A DNA stretch of 64,000 nucleotides from NCBI GenBank assembly GCA_030544235.1, contig CM060469.1, positions 17,292,017-17,356,016 of the forward strand, given 5' to 3'. Of this stretch, positions 61,909 through 64,000 are shown piece by piece. The first letter of the stretch is position 1; each line of letters begins with the position of its first letter. The position numbers were made by a program, and so were the translations under genes. This DNA comes from Lepturacanthus savala. Lineage: Eukaryota; Chordata; Actinopteri; Scombriformes; Trichiuridae. The notes beneath the pieces are model-generated. The model ran no database searches. It had not been told where the DNA came from and worked only from the letters and a program-made list of their open reading frames with translations.

Positions 61909-63831
61909 CTTCAGAGTAAAATGAGAAAGAGAGGTCATTATACAGCAACTGAATGACAGAGATTTATCCTCCAGCGAGGAAATAAATCAAAGACATCCCG
62001 GGTTTCCTTCACTGTGGCTAATGGCGGTAACCTTGGTCCGCATTAGGCCTGATGAGATGATCTCAGACACATTCATTATTCCACAGCATTCATTATCATT
62101 ATAGACAACCTGTCTGGTGTATAATGAGTGCCCTCAAATCGATAAAGCCGCATTGGACAAGTTGGGGAAGAGAAAATGAGCAACGATCCGCCTTCATTTG
62201 TGGCAAAGAGCCTCAGTACTTATTTAGACAAATGGCTCTGTTCATCTGAGTGATGAAACCACACAAACCACTGCAGTTAGAAGACTTGGTTGAGTTACAT
62301 TTACATAAATGAGAGTTTTGGCTGACAAGGTTAAATGAGAGGTAACGAGGAGTCTTCCAACGTTGCAACAGGTTAAATCACTAATATCCAGTACTTTTAC
62401 AGCAAAATACCTGATATTTACACAGTATGTAAATTATTTTTGAGCAAGATTACAAATTAAAGTATCTGTGCTGCAAGTATCTGTGTTGCTGTGTGGCAAG
62501 AATCTTAAGAAGCATTCAGGGATCACACCGTGTCAATGATGCACCGTGCACTCAACCCTGAATCATTTGAGTGGGTCAAAGAGTTATCAAAACATGGATT
62601 GAATTCGTGTTGCCTCACCAGCTAACCCCCGAGTCACCATCGAGTTGTAATACAGGGTTAGGCTACTACCACACTTCCAAATTAGGGTCCAAAGAAAAAG
62701 GGTAATGACAGTCTCCGAGGAAAATCCTAAGCCACTCTCTCCTTACCCTGGTCTGTCAGCTTGCCAGCTCCCTGAGAGGGAGTTTTCATTTATTCACCCC
62801 ATATAAGCAGATTGGCCTGTCTCTTTGCCCAGACCTCACGATATACTGTGTGCCTTTGCAATAAACCCTGTGTGTAAAACCACTTAATGCTTTGTTTTGA
62901 CAAACATAGAGTAAGAACATGAAGTCTAAGGGGGGAAAAAAACCTAAGCTCAACTTTCAGATATCCTGAGCTGCTCTCTACACAGCTCTACTGACCAGGC
63001 TGTTTGTGGCAGACAGTGGCTCCCCCTGCTGCAATCTAAAGAACTAAACCTAACAAAAGGGAAGGAGGCATAGAATAGGGGGAGGGGGTGGTTTATGCAG
63101 ATCATACCGACAACGTTTTCATCCAACGACATCAAGAGACTCACATCACACCATTTCCACTCAATGTAACATTATGCAGCTATGGTGAAGCTGCAAGTGA
63201 CACATGTATCTGTTCAAGCTTAAAGCAACAGCCAGTCTCCAGAAATATATCACCCAACATGCTTTAAAAATAGTTCAAATTAAACATATGTATATGTTAC
63301 AATCATTATTTGATCAAATGTAATTCGGTAGCATGCGCAAAGAAACACAAATGAACACATTATGGAAAAGAAATGTTCACACATTTTTAAAATATGTAAC
63401 TATACGTTTATACACATGAGTCATTCGAATATATTATGGAGAAAGCGGTTGCCAATAGGTTTCGATAAAGGTTTGTAACACCAGACCGAAGCTTGCGGTA
63501 AAAGCGGCCGCTTTGTAGTCCATTCACCGCCGAAGCCTCGTGAAACCGGGAAAGCCGGTATAATTCAAATCCGTTGTATGAATGACAGATTGTGTTAAAT
63601 ATAATTTCTAATTGAAGTGGTTTTGACTTCTTTTTGAAGCCGGCGAGCTTAATTTACACGATGAAATGTCCGAATTAAGTTCATTTTCCGCAGCTGTTTC
63701 AACAATAACAACAACGACGGCGGCGGCGGCAAGTTGTTTTGTTGCCCTCGTTTCTGTAACGTGAAGCTACAACTCGCTGCAGAGCGCGTGGAATACACGC
63801 ATTTAAATGTTTTTTTTCCTCGAGAACTTAC
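61909..63831 (-). other. bmf intron 1 (1923 bp)
   Basis: This is bounded by gtaagt and by a pyrimidine-rich acceptor ending in ctgaag. No repeat family is recognised inside. The stretch 62040-62230 is unique-looking sequence that might be regulatory, but nothing in it proves function. Confidence 0.55.
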
Positions 63832-64000
63832 CACAAAGATTGGCTTCGTAGTTATGTCTGTCTCTTAAACTTCGAAACAAAGAAAAAAAAAGAAAAAAGC
63901 GGACACCGAGTCAATATCCTGCCAAGTCAGGCAAGTTAAGTCCGTATCACCTCCGCGGCTACTTCCATTCTGTGAGGAAAACGGCACCAGAGCGATTTAA
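63832..64000 (-). other. bmf: bmf 5' untranslated exon 1 (partial at window edge)
   Basis: On the minus strand a strong splice donor (TTTGTG|gtaagt) lies at 63832/63831, in CpG-rich DNA 1.9 kb upstream of the first coding exon. This fits the untranslated first exon of Bmf genes. The transcription start is not identifiable and may be beyond 64000. A possible acceptor (ttttcctcacag) ending at about 63970 means this could instead be a second 5' exon. No coding frame links across to exon 2. Confidence 0.55.
63936..63968 (-). other. candidate short upstream ORF in the bmf leader
   Basis: If exon 1 reaches here, the leader holds an ATG followed by nine sense codons and TAA (MEVAAEVIRT). It would be translated before the bmf start and could dampen it. 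Its presence in the mature mRNA is inferred, because the exon start is unknown. Confidence 0.3.

Larger units (their letters stand above)
63470..64000. promoter_or_regulatory. CpG-rich promoter-proximal region of bmf
   Basis: CpG dinucleotides become frequent (gcggccgc at 63504-63511, gccggcg near 63640, a CGG triplet run at about 63716-63730 next to AAC triplets, and cgcgg near 63953), in contrast to the AT-rich DNA to the left. The bmf exon 1 donor is inside. This fits a CpG-island promoter. I see no clear TATA box. Confidence 0.55.

Overview
The window is vertebrate genomic DNA, almost certainly from a teleost fish. It is mostly non-coding, rich in CA/TG, TA and GA microsatellites, and carries fish-type transposon debris (an L2/Rex-like LINE 3' end, tRNA-derived SINEs, and hAT-, Tc1- and TTAA-type MITEs). 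The one gene I could identify is a spliced vertebrate gene. The exact species cannot be read from the sequence.

The gene is bmf (Bcl-2 modifying factor), a BH3-only pro-apoptotic protein, on the minus strand in the last 13.3 kb. Three coding exons (61712-61883, 60890-61095, 55255-55371) join in phase with GT/AG boundaries to give a 164-residue protein. It has an N-terminal acidic segment, a dynein-light-chain binding motif (DRGTQT), an MLPCGV-type block, a canonical BH3 helix and a hydrophobic C-terminal segment. A 5' untranslated exon ends at 63832 in CpG-rich DNA at the right edge, so the promoter is near or beyond the window end. The inferred 3' UTR is about 4.5 kb long and ends near a palindromic poly(A) signal at about 50725.

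The rest (1 to about 50700) reads as intergenic DNA with no coding region I can support. Notable pieces from left to right: a hAT-like fragment (1.2 kb); a foldback MITE inside degenerate TTAGGG repeats (8.3-8.6 kb); an L2-like LINE 3' end followed directly by a SINE with a 10-bp target duplication (10.5-11.9 kb); a hAT MITE with a perfect 8-bp duplication (17.0-17.3 kb); two abutting TTAA-type MITEs (26.4-27.4 kb); a long purine tract (29.7 kb); a second SINE and a SINE tail (30.5 and 31.9 kb); a 95-bp TG repeat (32.5 kb); a 90-bp tandem duplication (37.7 kb); Tc1-like MITEs (39.2 and 50.0 kb) each next to a copy of the same TTAA MITE; a 395-bp hAT MITE (45.7 kb); and a perfect 22-bp hairpin (47.6 kb).

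The most interesting observation is in the inferred bmf 3' UTR. A site at 50932-50955 is complementary to miR-221 over the seed and almost the whole 3' half, separated by a small central mismatch. That architecture is typical of target-directed microRNA degradation triggers. A second miR-221/222 8-mer, a miR-92/25 8-mer and a miR-125 8-mer lie in the same inferred UTR. I did not find a new multi-gene system.
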